Source: Chloroflexi bacterium HGW-Chloroflexi-6
Lineage (GTDB): Bacteria > Chloroflexota > Anaerolineae > Anaerolineales > Villigracilaceae
Length of the DNA: 64,000 nt
Reading direction: 5' to 3'
NCBI GenBank assembly: GCA_002840685.1
Contig: PHBU01000012.1
Span: forward strand, 62,001-126,000
Below the pieces are notes generated by a model. That model saw nothing but the letters and a program-made list of their open reading frames with translations. It was not told where the DNA came from and did not search any database. Shown here in pieces: positions 16,625-25,230 of the stretch. The number at the start of each line of letters is the position of its first letter. The stretch's first letter is position 1. Made by a program: the position numbers and the translations under genes.

Positions 16625-19600
16625 TTAATTTTTCTGGAGTGGGATGCGGATGAAGAATGTGCTGCCAGGCAGGCTGGTTTCGTCAGATCCGGGGCTTTCA
16701 ACCCAGATGCGTCCCTGGTGAGCCTTGATAATACCCGCTGAGATTGCCAACCCCAGGCCCGGGCCGCCGCCCTTGAACGTGGTGCGCCCTGAAGAGTGCA
16801 ATTCCACTTTGCCCAGTTGATATAGCTTTTCGAAGATTACCTTGTGATTGGCCGGGTCGATGCCGATGCCGGTATCTTTGACAGAGATTTCGATGCACTC
16901 GCCCATGCGGTCGTCGGCCACCTGCTGGGCAGCGACCGTGATCGAACCGCCATCGGGAGTGAATTTGATGGCGTTGACGATCACGTTATCGAGCGCTTTT
17001 TGCAGAAGCTGTGAGTCGGCCATGAAATGTGGCGCGGAGCGCACATTCTCTTCAAGGACCAGAGTCATCTTGCGATTTGCCATGTCTTCGTGATAATCAT
17101 TCTGAATTTGGGTCAGGATCGGAGCCACCGCAATTTGCTCGAAATGCGGCTGCAAGGTCTGGCTGTCCAATTTGACCACATCGAGCATGCTGTTGACAAC
17201 CTGGTGCAGGCGGTCGGTGCCCTTCAAAACGCCATCCACTGCCTGGACGAGCATATCCTGTCCCTGAATGACCGGCACGCCGCGCAGCATGGTCAGGTAG
17301 CCTTTCATCACGGTCAGCGGGGTGCGTAGCTCGTGCGCCGCCACCTGAATGAAGGACGTTTTGTTTTTATCGAGTTTTTCCAGATGGATGTAGGCGTTGT
17401 TAAGTTCTTCAACCCGCTGCGAAACCATGCGTTCCATTAACTCATTGAATTTGTTCAATTCATCGTACAGGCGCGCATTTTCCAGGGCGATGGCCGCTTG
17501 CATGCCAAAAGTGGTTGCCATGAGCAAATCATCCTTGCTGAACGCGCCCACTTCTTCGCGGGTCAGCGAGAGCATGCCGATGACCTTGTTTTTGGAGTAG
17601 AGCGGAACGCCCATCCACGAGTGATGCATGGGCAGCCATTCCACTTGTTTCCAGCCGGGATCCTGGCTGACATCGTCGATCAATAAAGCATCGCCCGTTC
17701 GGGCAATCTGATCGTATACGCCATCCTCATTGATTTCAATTTGCAGGTTGTCCACTTCAGGGATTGCCGGAAAGCCATGGTGGGCCATGATGTGGGTCGT
17801 GCCGCCCGGGTCTTCGAGCAATAATGCGCCGCGTCCGTAGGATAACACCTGGGCCAACTGCTCCAAAACTTGTTGGGGCACTTCTTCAACCTTGAGCAGG
17901 GTGGATAGCTGGCGCGAAGATTTAGCCAGCGCCTCAGCCTGGTGGCGGCGCAATTGTTCTGTCTCATAGAGCCGCGCCAATTCTGAAGCGGTTTCTTCGG
18001 CAAAATCTTTGGCGATCGCCAACTCACCGGCGCGTTGTTTTGATTCTTCGAGCAGGCGTTCAACCTGGCGTTGAGCCAGTTCGCGCTGCTCGCCCAGCAT
18101 CGTGCGCAGGAGCGCGCTCGAGATCAGGTTTCGGACGCGCGTATAAACTTCCCAGTCTGAAGGCCCCATTTCCATCCAGATGAAACCGAAGCGGTTCTTG
18201 GCGAGTGAAAGCGGCATGACCATTGCGGTATAGCGGCGATTTTTGGGCGTGATCTCGGGGATCAGACTACCCGTTGGCATGGCTTCCTGTTCGCGCGGCA
18301 TTTGCAAACCCGCTTCATCGTACTTCATCAGCAGGTGGTAACTCTTGGAAGGCGGCAGTGGGACTGGCTCGGGCCGGGCTGAATCGTGGTAAAGCAGCAT
18401 GTAAAAGTGGTCGATGCCCATGCGCGGAAAGTGTTCCTGGACCGCATCGCCAATCCCGGCCATGCTCATGGCCGGGGCCATCGAAAAGCTGAAACCCTGT
18501 AAGATCTCTTCTTGTTGTTCGAGTTTCAGACGATTGAAAGCCTGGGCGCGCTGTGAAAGTTCCCCCACCAGCATGCGCGCCTGTTGGAATAGATTTTCAG
18601 CCTTGAGCGTTGCTTTTTGCTCACTGATCCCGGCCAGGGCATGCCGGCGCAAAATTGAGATGACATCATGCCAGGATGTGGCTTCCTCTTCTGCCTCTTG
18701 CAGGATCATCACCAGGGCCTGGATGGTGCGCAGGAAGGCTTCGCTGCCCACATCTTCGCGCAGGGTTACCAGCAGCGAATCCCATGCCTGGCCGCAGGCT
18801 TCGCGGTAGCGTCTGGAGATTGGTGCATCCTCAGCGACCCTGCCGGCGGACACCAGGGCTCGAATGGCGGCATCGCGTTTATCTTCGAGATGACCCGTGC
18901 GGGCGACCTCCTGCTGGCTGACCGCCGCGCGTGAGACGCTCTCGGGTAGACATCCGCACGACCAGCGCACAACCAGCTCAGTCGGGATTTTGACTTGCTG
19001 TTCGCGGGGCTGGCCGTCTATCATCTCGACCAGGGTATTGACGGCGCGTACGCCCATGTCATAAAAGGACTGGTGGACCGTGGTCAACGGCACACCCAAT
19101 GACTGCGCTTCGCGAACATCGTCAAAACCGGTTACAGCAATATCTGCCGGCACGTTGAACCCGCGTTGTTGCAGCGCTTCCATGGCGCCAAAGGCCATGC
19201 GGTCATTGGTTGCAATGATGGCATCCGGTTTTACTTTGCGCTCGTCGAACAGCGTCCGAATGGCTGCGCGCCCGCTTTGGGACGTGAAATCGCCATCGGT
19301 CACAAGTTTTTCGCTAAAGGGGATGTTGTGGGCTTTTAGTTCTTCGCGATAGGCATGAAAACGCTGGTCAGAATCAACCTGGTCTTTGATGCCTCGAATG
19401 AAAGCCAGTTTTTTGTAGCCGTGAACTTCCAATAAATGCCGGACAATGGCTCGCATGCCGCCAATATTGTCTGAAAGCAGGTTGGTGGCATCTTCAATGT
19501 CGATGGCGTTGACAACCACCGGCATGCTGGCGTAATGCTCGTAGAATACTTTTAAATCTTTGGGTTTAACACCGTGTGCAATATCGGCTGCCATGATCAG

Positions 19601-19831
19601 GCCATCTATACGGTTGGGTTTTGCAAGGTCATATAGACCGTATGATGCTGTAAATTCCCCGGGGGTGATCAGGGCCGAAGGCTGTCCGCCGACAAAAATG
19701 ATCAGATTCAGGTCATTGGCTTCCGCTGCCTGGGATATTCCAGACATGAAATCCTGGCCCCACGCCCGGCTTACCTGAGCGGTAAAAACGCCAATGGTTT
19801 TGCGAGTATTTGCTTTGCCTGTTTTTTTCAT
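16625..19831 (-). CDS. Hybrid sensor: LacI-type ligand-binding domain + GAF + histidine kinase
   Basis: 1068 residues, no membrane segment. Residues about 12-290 are a LacI/GalR-type periplasmic-binding fold (IGVFTAQVSRAWGQDFMSGI, IATNDRMAFGAMEALQQRG, DIAVTGFDD, PLTTVHQSFYDMG) without the usual DNA-binding helix-turn-helix. The middle region holds coiled coil. A GAF domain (about 640-790) follows, then HisKA with the H-box AAHELRTPLT and a HATPase with N-box NVIVNAIKF and G-boxes DTGIGID and GGGPGLGLA. It probably senses a small ligand in the cytosol and phosphorylates an unlinked regulator. No response regulator is adjacent. GGGAAGCAAGGG precedes the ATG. Confidence 0.9.
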   Translation of the reverse strand: MKKTGKANTRKTIGVFTAQVSRAWGQDFMSGISQAAEANDLNLIIFVGGQPSALITPGEFTASYGLYDLAKPNRIDGLIMAADIAHGVKPKDLKVFYEHYASMPVVVNAIDIEDATNLLSDNIGGMRAIVRHLLEVHGYKKLAFIRGIKDQVDSDQRFHAYREELKAHNIPFSEKLVTDGDFTSQSGRAAIRTLFDERKVKPDAIIATNDRMAFGAMEALQQRGFNVPADIAVTGFDDVREAQSLGVPLTTVHQSFYDMGVRAVNTLVEMIDGQPREQQVKIPTELVVRWSCGCLPESVSRAAVSQQEVARTGHLEDKRDAAIRALVSAGRVAEDAPISRRYREACGQAWDSLLVTLREDVGSEAFLRTIQALVMILQEAEEEATSWHDVISILRRHALAGISEQKATLKAENLFQQARMLVGELSQRAQAFNRLKLEQQEEILQGFSFSMAPAMSMAGIGDAVQEHFPRMGIDHFYMLLYHDSARPEPVPLPPSKSYHLLMKYDEAGLQMPREQEAMPTGSLIPEITPKNRRYTAMVMPLSLAKNRFGFIWMEMGPSDWEVYTRVRNLISSALLRTMLGEQRELAQRQVERLLEESKQRAGELAIAKDFAEETASELARLYETEQLRRHQAEALAKSSRQLSTLLKVEEVPQQVLEQLAQVLSYGRGALLLEDPGGTTHIMAHHGFPAIPEVDNLQIEINEDGVYDQIARTGDALLIDDVSQDPGWKQVEWLPMHHSWMGVPLYSKNKVIGMLSLTREEVGAFSKDDLLMATTFGMQAAIALENARLYDELNKFNELMERMVSQRVEELNNAYIHLEKLDKNKTSFIQVAAHELRTPLTVMKGYLTMLRGVPVIQGQDMLVQAVDGVLKGTDRLHQVVNSMLDVVKLDSQTLQPHFEQIAVAPILTQIQNDYHEDMANRKMTLVLEENVRSAPHFMADSQLLQKALDNVIVNAIKFTPDGGSITVAAQQVADDRMGECIEISVKDTGIGIDPANHKVIFEKLYQLGKVELHSSGRTTFKGGGPGLGLAISAGIIKAHQGRIWVESPGSDETSLPGSTFFIRIPLQKN

Positions 19832-19901
19832 GGGCCCTTGCTTCCCTGTTTCTCTTGGTTCGATTATATACTACCTTGCCTGCTCTGAAATATAAAAAGC
19901 A

Positions 19902-20573
19902 TTAGAAATCCCGGTCTTTCAACAGCGCTCCCGCGATGATGGCCATCTGGCCGAGGTGGTAGGCGATCATGTACCCGACCCTGCGGCTTCTCAAGGGTCG
20001 CACGAATTTGTTCCAGGCCAGCAGCGTGTCAGACGCAGCAAACAGGCTTGCGCCCCCGGCCGCCGGCAGGGCGGCTGGCAGCGGCCAGTCGGGCCGGAAC
20101 AGGGTCGCAATGCCGGAGAGAAACATCAGACTCAGGATGACCATATAGGCCTGTACCGGTTTTCGCAAACGGCGCAGGCCTTTTTCGAGCAGCCCGGCCC
20201 GGATGCGCCGGTAAAGCCAGTTGGCCGGAACCAACACAAAAATCGCCAGCAAAATGACGAACGGGCTCAAACGCGGCAGGGGAATGTTGAACCCGACAAT
20301 ATAACAAATGTGCGCCACCAGGAACATTGCCAGCCCCAGCGTAAACCGGCTTGGGAAGAGCAGCAATACATCCCCGGCCATTGAGAAGAGTACCGCGGCG
20401 GCAAAAAAGCCCAGACCATTGGCAAGGTCTGGGCTTGTGATGAACAGCGCGGCAAAAAGGGAGGCCATCACGGCTGGTTTGAAAAACAGTTCGGCTTTGA
20501 GCCAGTGTTTGTAGACAGTGACCCAATGAATGACAGCCAAAATGAATGTCAGACCGAACAGAAAAAGGCTCAT
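19902..20573 (-). CDS. YhhN family membrane protein (lysoplasmalogenase-like)
   Basis: 223 residues with about seven hydrophobic helices. The KPAVMASLFAALF segment after the first helices, SMAGDVLLLFP and the FAASDTLLAWNKF motif match the YhhN/TMEM86 family. Characterised members cleave the vinyl-ether bond of lysoplasmalogens; others have no known role. Plasmalogen breakdown would suit an anaerobe but is not shown here. Its ATG overlaps the era stop by 4 bp (ATGA), so it is translated from the era transcript. Confidence 0.82.
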   Translation of the reverse strand: MSLFLFGLTFILAVIHWVTVYKHWLKAELFFKPAVMASLFAALFITSPDLANGLGFFAAAVLFSMAGDVLLLFPSRFTLGLAMFLVAHICYIVGFNIPLPRLSPFVILLAIFVLVPANWLYRRIRAGLLEKGLRRLRKPVQAYMVILSLMFLSGIATLFRPDWPLPAALPAAGGASLFAASDTLLAWNKFVRPLRSRRVGYMIAYHLGQMAIIAGALLKDRDF

Positions 20574-21475
20574 CGGCGTTTTTTATTATCAATCTTGAAG
20601 CCAAAGCGGCGCAGGAACTCTTCGTTGTTGCGCCAATCTTTCAGGACTTTGACGCGCAGTTCAACGCGGATCTTGCGGTTGTTCATCGCTTCGATCTCGG
20701 TCCGGGCGTGAATGCCGATCTTCTTGAGCATTTTTCCGCCTTCGCCGATGACAATCCCTTTTTGCGATTCGCGCTCGACGAAAATGGTCGCGGCGATGAA
20801 GGCTCCCGATTCGTTTCGTTCGGTGAACTCGTCGATGCGGACATGGACTCCGTGCGGGATTTCATCGTGCAGGTGAAACAGGCAAGATTCGCGGATCAGT
20901 TCGGCAGCGATATCGCGCTCGTAATAGTCTGTGACCTGGTCGGGGTCGTAATCGGGTTCGCGTTCCGGCAGGTGCGTCAGGATCGTTTCGAGCAGCACAT
21001 CCAACCCGAGGAATTTGGATGCGGAAACGGGGACGACTTCGGCCTTCGGAATGAGATCGGCATACGGGGCGATTTTTTCGGCCAGCTCTTCGGGTTTGAC
21101 CAGATCGAGTTTATTGGCGGTCAGGATAACGGGAGCGTGCTTTTTGAGTTGGGCCAGATAAGCGGCGATGCGATGATCGTCGTCGGTTGGCGCTTCCGAA
21201 ACGGCCACCATCCAGACGATCGCCTCCACATGGGTTAATGAGTCTTCAGCCTGCTGGTTGAGAATTTCGCCCAGTTTGTGGTGCGGCTGGTGGATGCCGG
21301 GGGTATCGACGAACACGATCTGGGCGTCGGCGCGGGTCAAAATGCCGAGCTGTTGGCGGCGGGTGGTTTGCGCTTTGGGTGAGACAGCGGCCACTTTTTG
21401 GCCGAGCAGGGCATTGATAAGGGTGGACTTGCCCACATTGGGGCGGCCAATAACAGCTACATAACCTGATTTCAT
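20570..21475 (-). CDS. era: GTPase Era
   Basis: 301 residues. The G domain carries GYVAVIGRPNVGKSTLINALL, DTPGIHQP and NKLDL. The C-terminal KH domain contains ATIFVERESQKGIVIGEGGKML, the GxxG RNA-binding loop. Era binds the 3' end of 16S rRNA and assists 30S assembly. It starts immediately after the stop of the phosphodiesterase gene (TAA then ATG) and overlaps the YhhN gene. Confidence 0.97.
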   Translation of the reverse strand: MKSGYVAVIGRPNVGKSTLINALLGQKVAAVSPKAQTTRRQQLGILTRADAQIVFVDTPGIHQPHHKLGEILNQQAEDSLTHVEAIVWMVAVSEAPTDDDHRIAAYLAQLKKHAPVILTANKLDLVKPEELAEKIAPYADLIPKAEVVPVSASKFLGLDVLLETILTHLPEREPDYDPDQVTDYYERDIAAELIRESCLFHLHDEIPHGVHVRIDEFTERNESGAFIAATIFVERESQKGIVIGEGGKMLKKIGIHARTEIEAMNNRKIRVELRVKVLKDWRNNEEFLRRFGFKIDNKKRR

Positions 21476-22690
21476 TTATATCTCCAGGGCCAACAGCGGA
21501 ATTTCCATCTCTTGCGGGGTTAGACCGCCGTGATGGCCATAATATTTTTGTTCAAATTTGCCTTTTTCATACCACCAGACCGATTCGTACCGGTACGAGA
21601 GAATGACAAGGTTTCCCATGCGCTCACGCAAGCGCGGGGTGACCTGCGGGCCGAAATAACCGGCTTCGATCAAGTCGCTGGTACGGACGACATCGGCTTT
21701 GCCCGCCAACCCTTCGGTGAGCAGGGCCTGGGCTTCGTCGAGCAGCTCGTCTTTGATGTACAGGAACATATCGCGGCACGAGCCGCCGGGGACGAGCAAC
21801 TGGCCGCCGGCCGTGGTTTTGATGAATTTCTCGAAGCCGGGAAAGGCCCGGTTGAGATAGACAGTGGTTTTGGGGTCCACTTCAGATTGACCGTGGTCGG
21901 CCGTCAGCAGCAGCAGGGTCTTGCCCGCGCTTTTCTGAGCCTTGCCAAAGAAATTGCGTTCGACGATGGTCAGGAAAGCGTCGATCTCGGCGTCGGCCTG
22001 GGGCGAATCGGGGCCGTATTCGTGGTTGATCGAGTCGATCTTGTCGTAGTAGAAAAAGGTGTAGTTTTTGCCTTTTGCCTCGGATAGCGCCTGGCGGATG
22101 TTGACCATGCTTTCGGGCAGAGTCTTGAAGCCGCGTGTGTTTGCGCCGTCGAAGGCGATGTTGGAATAGGTGGACGGCGTATACTCGCGGTGCTGGAAAA
22201 CCTGCGATTTGACTCCCAGCCCTTTCAGGCGGCGGTAGATGCTGCGCGGCGGATAAAGGCTCTTCGGGTTGATGCCGGTCGCTTTGAGCTGGTCGCGTTC
22301 GGCGGTGCCCGTAAACGAGAACAGCAGGGGCACGATCATCGCATCCAGTAAAGGTTCGTAATAGTTCCACTCGTGCAGGCCGCTTTCGCCCATCGGCTGC
22401 CCGCTGTGGATGAAGGGCACGTGGGCCGAGGTGGTGGATGGAAAAAGCGAGGTCAGTTTGGCAACCTGTCCATCGCGGTGAAAGCGCTGCAGGAAGGCCT
22501 CGTCGCCAAAGCGCTCGGTAAAGCGCCAGCCAAAGCCATCGATAAAGAACAAAACAACATTATCGTAGGTTTCAGCCAGCCCCTGGAAGGGACTCTTGGC
22601 TTTGGGGCCGCCCAGCAGGCTGGTGATGAATGCCGGCAGGTTGGCGAAGCCGTGCGCATCGTAGCATGGTTTGACGAAGGTCGAATTCAT
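21476..22690 (-). CDS. Alkaline phosphatase-like nucleotide pyrophosphatase/phosphodiesterase
   Basis: About 404 residues of the type I phosphodiesterase fold. VVLFFIDGFGWR carries the first metal Asp, FPSTTSAHVPF the catalytic Thr nucleophile, YDKIDSINHEYGPDSP and LLTADHGQSEVDP the remaining metal ligands (D, H, D-H). No signal peptide is seen. The long ORF starts at 22699, but the TATAAT at 22698-22703 overlaps that ATG, so ATG 22690 (MNSTFVK) is more likely, from a leaderless message. It forms a tight run with era and YhhN. Confidence 0.82.
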   Translation of the reverse strand: MNSTFVKPCYDAHGFANLPAFITSLLGGPKAKSPFQGLAETYDNVVLFFIDGFGWRFTERFGDEAFLQRFHRDGQVAKLTSLFPSTTSAHVPFIHSGQPMGESGLHEWNYYEPLLDAMIVPLLFSFTGTAERDQLKATGINPKSLYPPRSIYRRLKGLGVKSQVFQHREYTPSTYSNIAFDGANTRGFKTLPESMVNIRQALSEAKGKNYTFFYYDKIDSINHEYGPDSPQADAEIDAFLTIVERNFFGKAQKSAGKTLLLLTADHGQSEVDPKTTVYLNRAFPGFEKFIKTTAGGQLLVPGGSCRDMFLYIKDELLDEAQALLTEGLAGKADVVRTSDLIEAGYFGPQVTPRLRERMGNLVILSYRYESVWWYEKGKFEQKYYGHHGGLTPQEMEIPLLALEI

Positions 22691-22697
22691 GGATTTC

Positions 22698-22703
22698 ATT
22701 ATA
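22698..22703 (-). promoter_or_regulatory. -10 box overlapping an ATG; leaderless start candidate
   Basis: TATAAT on the minus strand. The usual 7-nt offset puts the transcript start at or next to ATG 22690. The upstream gene ends only 6 bp away, so the promoter is embedded in the gene run. Confidence 0.5.
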
Positions 22704-22708
22704 AAGGC

Positions 22709-23149
22709 TTACCGTCGCCAGTTGACCAGGATTAATCCCAATATGCACAACCCGATCCCGACCAGGTTGAGCGGGGTCAATTTTTCTTTGAACAAGAGCA
22801 GCCCAACCGGCAGCAGGATCAACGCGGCGGCGATATGGACAACCACACCCAGCAGGCTGATCTGCCAGCCGAAGCGATAGGCCAGCAGGATTCCCAACTC
22901 GAGGCCGACGATGGACAGGCCGAGCGCGTAACTGGCCCAGTTCAGTTTGGAAAAATCCTGAGCCAGGTTTTGCGGCGGATAAAAGATAAAAAGCGCCAGG
23001 GTACCGATGGCGGCTGTGGCATACGTCACCAGCAGGCTGAGGGCCGGGTTGACCTCGGCAGGCGTGCTTTTCTGAAAAAGGTGATAAAGCGTCGAGGCCA
23101 GAATGGCCAGGCCGGCAGAAAAAATAAGCATCATAGTCTGTTTTTTCAT
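22709..23149 (-). CDS. Small DMT/EamA-like membrane protein
   Basis: 146 residues with five hydrophobic helices (about 7-25, 38-58, 69-90, 96-118, 122-143), ending NLVGIGLCILGLILVNWRR. The last helices follow the EamA/DMT half-repeat pattern (P-x-x-x-LFKEKLTPLNLVGIGLCI). Half-size members act as dimers in small-molecule export; the substrate is unknown. No ribosome site is evident. A second half-size EamA protein lies at 55223. Confidence 0.75.
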   Translation of the reverse strand: MKKQTMMLIFSAGLAILASTLYHLFQKSTPAEVNPALSLLVTYATAAIGTLALFIFYPPQNLAQDFSKLNWASYALGLSIVGLELGILLAYRFGWQISLLGVVVHIAAALILLPVGLLLFKEKLTPLNLVGIGLCILGLILVNWRR

Positions 23150-23211
23150 CTATTTAGGGATAAGACCTGGTTTTGATCGAACCTTGCGTTTCTGTTATTG
23201 GTTTGTCGGAC

Positions 23212-23240
23212 AAGCGTAGGGTAAGCGTAGGGTAAGCGTC
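23212..23240. repeat. Short tandem repeat, 11-bp unit
   Basis: AAGCGTAGGGT occurs twice in tandem (23212-23222, 23223-23233) followed by a partial AAGCGTC. It lies in the divergent region between the DMT-like gene and the TyrA-like gene. Confidence 0.7.
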
Positions 23241-23305
23241 AAGTATCTTTGGACGGATGGATGTATATTATGTGCATAGGTGATTTCTCTTCTCCTCCTT
23301 TCAAA

Positions 23306-23334
23306 AGAGAGCCAGGTCGGCGTCCTGGCTCTCT
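23306..23334. promoter_or_regulatory. Perfect 11-bp hairpin in a divergent intergenic region
   Basis: AGAGAGCCAGG (23306-23316) pairs with 23324-23334 around a 7-nt loop. No T-run follows on the plus strand; four Ts follow on the minus strand. It sits about 35 bp upstream of a TATACT -10 candidate (23371-23376) for the TyrA-like gene, so it may be an operator or the terminator of an unseen transcript. Confidence 0.45.
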
Positions 23335-23417
23335 CGATTCTAGCACATGTTCTAAAATGCCCGTAAAGGGTATACTCGCGCTGAAAAATCAGGTTAAAAC
23401 ACACACCAGGAGGCGGC

Positions 23418-24389
23418 ATGACCGTCCAGATTACGATCATTGGCATGGGTCAGGTAGGCACTTCAATCGGCCTGGCGCTGGCCGCGCATACTGAAAAAAT
23501 CCAACGTACAGGGCACGACAAAAACTTTGAGCGGGCCAACAAAGCCCACCAGCTTGGCGCGCTCGACAGGGTCGAGATCAACCTGCCGCGCAGCGTCGAA
23601 GGGGCCGACCTGGTCATCCTGGCTTTGCCGATGGACGCCATCGAAGAAACCTTGCGGATCATCGCCCCTGATCTGCGCCAGGAATGCGTGCTGATGGACA
23701 CGGCCCCCTACAAAGCGCCGGTGGTGGGCTGGGCGCGGACTCAGCTCCCGCCGGGCCGCCATTATGTCGGGCTGGTTTCGGCCCTTAGCCCGCACTACAT
23801 CACTGGGCTGGAGCGCCCGGCGCATGCCGACCTGTTTCGCGGCGGCGTGGTTGGGTTGGTCAGCCCGCCCGGAACCCCCGGCGAAGCCATCAAACTGGCT
23901 TCCGACCTGGTTACTCTGTTGGGCGCGGAGCCGTTCTTTATGGACATGCTCGAAGTTGACAGCCTGATGGCCTCGGCTCACATTTTGCCGCAGTTGATCT
24001 CGGCCGGCCTGCTTGATATGACGGTCGATTTTCCAGGCTGGCGTGAAATGCGCCGCCTGGCGGGTCGCCCTTACGCGACCGCCACGCTGCCGGCTGCCAG
24101 CCAGGACGATCCAAAAAGCCTGGCGCGCGCCGCGTTGAGCAATCCGCAGGCCAGCCTGGCGGCGATCGATTCTTATATCGAAACCTTGCGCGCCCTGCGC
24201 ACGGTGATCGCGACCGGCGAGGAAGACGAGCTGGTGCGCCGCTTCGAGCAGGCCCGGGCCGGGCGTGAGCAGTGGTGGGAGGAGCGCTCGTCTGGCGATT
24301 GGCAAAAGGTGGAATTTGGCGTCAGCCAGGCGGCGAAACGCCCAGGATTGCTGCAAAGCCTGTTTGGCAGCGGTAAGCGGCGCGGGTGA
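23418..24389 (+). CDS. Prephenate/arogenate dehydrogenase-like protein
   Basis: 323 residues. The N-terminal Rossmann fold TIIGMGQVGTSIGLALAAHT (GxGxxG) is followed by DLVILALPMDAIEETL and a helical C-terminal half, the TyrA layout. The usual HPMxG active-site stretch is not seen; the equivalent is VSALSPHYITGLERP, so tyrosine synthesis is uncertain and another 6-phosphogluconate-like or TyrA-like dehydrogenase role is possible. CAGGAGGCGG precedes the ATG. The next gene starts 6 nt after its stop. Confidence 0.75.
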   Translation: MTVQITIIGMGQVGTSIGLALAAHTEKIQRTGHDKNFERANKAHQLGALDRVEINLPRSVEGADLVILALPMDAIEETLRIIAPDLRQECVLMDTAPYKAPVVGWARTQLPPGRHYVGLVSALSPHYITGLERPAHADLFRGGVVGLVSPPGTPGEAIKLASDLVTLLGAEPFFMDMLEVDSLMASAHILPQLISAGLLDMTVDFPGWREMRRLAGRPYATATLPAASQDDPKSLARAALSNPQASLAAIDSYIETLRALRTVIATGEEDELVRRFEQARAGREQWWEERSSGDWQKVEFGVSQAAKRPGLLQSLFGSGKRRG

Positions 24390-24395
24390 GGCGTC

Positions 24396-24638
24396 ATGCC
24401 CTTTTTTTGTTATATTGTGGAGTGCTCCGATGGCACTTTTTACACCGGCTGGACGACCGACCCGCCGCGCCGTGAGAAACAGCATAATGCCGGCAAGGGA
24501 GCGCGCTATACCAGCACCCGTCGCCCGGTGAAGCTGGTTTACCTCGAGGAGCAGCCCGATAAGATCAGCGCTCTGAAGCGCGAACTGGCGATCAAGGCCT
24601 TGAAGCGCGAACAGAAGAAGAAGCTGATAGGAAAGTAA
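24396..24638 (+). CDS. GIY-YIG endonuclease-like protein (UPF0213/YhbQ type)
   Basis: 80 residues, a single GIY-YIG domain. CYIVECSDGTFYTGWT is the GIY-YIG motif pair, RREKQHNAGKGARYTSTRRP carries the conserved Arg and H-N-x-G, and LVYLEE contains the Glu. This small stand-alone type is widespread; nuclease action on branched or damaged DNA is proposed but not settled. It uses a GAGG site overlapping the end of the TyrA-like gene, so the two are co-transcribed. Confidence 0.9.
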   Translation: MPFFCYIVECSDGTFYTGWTTDPPRREKQHNAGKGARYTSTRRPVKLVYLEEQPDKISALKRELAIKALKREQKKKLIGK

Positions 24639-24651
24639 AAAGAGAAAAGAA

Positions 24652-24698
24652 AGAAGAAAGAGGAAAGAATGCCTGACAGCATCTTTCCTCTTTCTTCT
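24652..24698 (+). terminator. Long purine/pyrimidine hairpin after the GIY-YIG gene
   Basis: A 16-bp perfect stem (24652-24667 with 24683-24698) with a 15-nt loop. One arm is almost all purine and the other almost all pyrimidine. TGTTT follows. Confidence 0.7.
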
Positions 24699-24739
24699 GT
24701 TTAAGGGGGAATTGCTTTTTGATTATTTAGAGATGTTGC

Positions 24740-24768
24740 AAATATTTTGATATATTGCCAAAATATTT
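24740..24768. promoter_or_regulatory. Inverted repeat over the -35 of the DUF2089 gene
   Basis: AAATATTTTG (24740-24749) and CAAAATATTT (24759-24768), perfect 10-bp arms with 9 nt between. The right arm overlaps the first two bases of the -35 box, a natural site for a self-regulating DNA-binding protein. Confidence 0.6.
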
Positions 24769-24795
24769 GACTTTAAATAAAAATCGTGCTAAGAT
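24767..24795 (+). promoter_or_regulatory. Sigma70-type promoter of the DUF2089 gene
   Basis: TTGACT (24767-24772), 17-bp spacer, TAAGAT (24790-24795), 21 nt before the ATG, with ACGGAGAA as ribosome site. Confidence 0.75.
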
Positions 24796-24816
24796 ACTTG
24801 CAACGGAGAAAAAACC

Positions 24817-25194
24817 ATGACCAATATTCCACAGAAATGCCCGAGTTGTTCTGCGCCACTGGTGGTTACCCAGTTAGGCTGTACATCGTGCGGCACCGGG
24901 GTGGTTGGACGGTTCGAACTCAGCCCATTTTCCCGCCTGTCGAATGAAAGCCTGAAATTTCTTGAGACTTTCGTCCGCAACCGCGGGAACGTTAAAGAAA
25001 TGGAACGCGAAATGGGCGAATCGTACTGGGCCATCCGCCGCCAGCTGGACGAGGTCATCGCCGAAATGGGCTTTGATGTCGCCCCGCCTGCTTCCCCCTC
25101 CGGCCAGCGTCAGGAGATCCTCGAACGCTTGAGCCGCGGCGAGATCGCCGTCGAGGAAGCCACACGCCTGCTCATGCAAATGGGCAAACCTTAA
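24817..25194 (+). CDS. DUF2089-family zinc-ribbon / helix-turn-helix protein
   Basis: 125 residues. The N-terminal zinc ribbon has CPSCSAPL and CTSCGTG. RLSNESLKFLETFVRNRGNVKEMEREMGESYWAIRRQLDEVI then forms a sigma-like helix-turn-helix, the DUF2089 pattern. The C-terminus (EILERLSRGEIAVEEATRLLMQ) is a SHOCT/YvlB-N-like short helical segment also seen at the start of the next protein. It is probably a DNA-binding regulator acting on its own operator, which overlaps the -35 box. The 12-repeat gene follows 36 nt later in the same operon. Confidence 0.85.
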   Translation: MTNIPQKCPSCSAPLVVTQLGCTSCGTGVVGRFELSPFSRLSNESLKFLETFVRNRGNVKEMEREMGESYWAIRRQLDEVIAEMGFDVAPPASPSGQRQEILERLSRGEIAVEEATRLLMQMGKP

Positions 25195-25230
25195 TTTATC
25201 GGATCGAACTTTACCCGCAAGGAGACACTT

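Noticed and set aside
23360..23382. T-box-like AGGGTATACTCGCG upstream of the TyrA-like gene
   Set aside because: Only about nine of fourteen positions match the T-box core, and there is no specifier stem or terminator/antiterminator pair. TATACT here reads better as a -10 box.
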